20,297 nt of DNA, from IMG/VR virus record IMGVR_UViG_3300015171_000040, positions 1 to 20,297 of that record, one strand, 5' to 3'. Below the pieces are notes generated by a model. The model had not been told where the DNA came from. It saw only the letters and a program-made list of their open reading frames with translations, and made no database searches. Every line of letters starts with the position of its first letter. Within the stretch, counting starts at the first letter, position 1. Below are positions 20,131 to 20,297 of this stretch, in pieces. This DNA is from a virus. The translations under genes and the position numbers were made by a program.

Positions 20131-20288
20131 TTCACCGCCTTCCGCCGCTTAGCCGTCATCTTCTGCACGAGCACGTCCTCGATATAGCGCGACAGACTCG
20201 TGCGCGCCCGACGGGCCTCGGCCACGATCCAGTCCTTTAGCTTCGGGTCCATGCGCACGAACGCTGCCACCGTGGGTCTGCTCGTCAT
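20127..20288 (-). CDS. Ribbon-helix-helix (Arc/CopG-type) DNA-binding protein (53 aa)
   Basis: ATG 20288 is the first start after a TAA at 20295-20297. The product MTSRPTVAAFVRMDPKLKDW, then IVAEARRARTSLSRYIEDVL, has the RHH layout: a short beta strand (VAAFVRM), helix 1 (PKLKDWIVAEARRAR), the TSLSRYIEDVL second helix, and a basic tail (KMTAKRRKAVK). RHH proteins bind DNA as dimers through the strand and often regulate their own operon. This is the most upstream gene seen in the leftward operon; its promoter would lie outside the window. Confidence 0.72.
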   Translation of the reverse strand: MTSRPTVAAFVRMDPKLKDWIVAEARRARTSLSRYIEDVLVQKMTAKRRKAVK

Positions 20289-20297
20289 TTGAGTTTA

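Noticed and set aside
1-20297. CRISPR arrays, tRNA genes, insertion sequences, integrase or attachment sites
   Set aside because: No regularly spaced repeats, cloverleaf-like segments, transposase or integrase motifs were seen on either strand.

Overview
The window is a stretch of a tailed bacteriophage genome (or prophage) with a contractile, myovirus-type tail. Evidence: a tail terminator, sheath and tube run, a tail assembly chaperone pair with a canonical -1 frameshift site, a tape measure protein, and a compact baseplate set in the standard order. No integrase, repressor, tRNA, CRISPR array or host housekeeping gene is visible, so lifestyle and host cannot be read from this piece. Two lipobox proteins and one Sec-signal protein suggest a Gram-negative-type envelope; that is inference. 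By eye the DNA is GC-rich, except for the fibre-type genes.

Layout. (1) 1-1459: 3' end of a large fibre-like structural gene and a 51-residue helical gene. (2) 1456-13039, rightward, nearly gapless: tail terminator candidate (with an Ig-like N-terminus), sheath, tube, chaperone G / GT frameshift product, tape measure, Dit-like protein, baseplate plug, hub, spike, a frameshifted small gene, gp25-like wedge, J-like wedge, DUF2612-type wedge, tail fibre. The order and small sizes fit a simplified contractile baseplate of the Pam3 type. (3) 13053-14149: a small fibre-type protein, a one-TM holin candidate and an M15-type endolysin. (4) 14165-14223: a long hairpin between convergent genes, then a lone leftward gene (14226-14573) and a divergent promoter region. 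(5) 14684-16599, rightward: an exported papain-family (C1A) cysteine protease with its full catalytic set, a lipoprotein, a two-TM mini-protein and a small Cys/His protein. This cassette is the most unusual part. (6) 16587-20288, leftward: a polycistron of about fourteen small genes in which every junction overlaps, mostly by 4 bases (NTGA). From its upstream end it runs from a ribbon-helix-helix protein through small Cys-rich, coiled-coil and membrane peptides to a VRR-NUC-like nuclease and a second lipoprotein. Several of these genes are under 60 codons and were found by following the chain of overlaps.

Three coding oddities stand out: a clean CCCTTTT -1 slippery heptamer in the chaperone gene, an apparent +1 disruption in the small gene between spike and gp25, and an in-frame TGA in a 66-codon gene of the leftward operon. 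Two accessory beta domains (a 'WNDS' module and an Ig-like module) are each shared by two different tail genes. Family names come from recognising motifs and gene order by eye; no database search was run.
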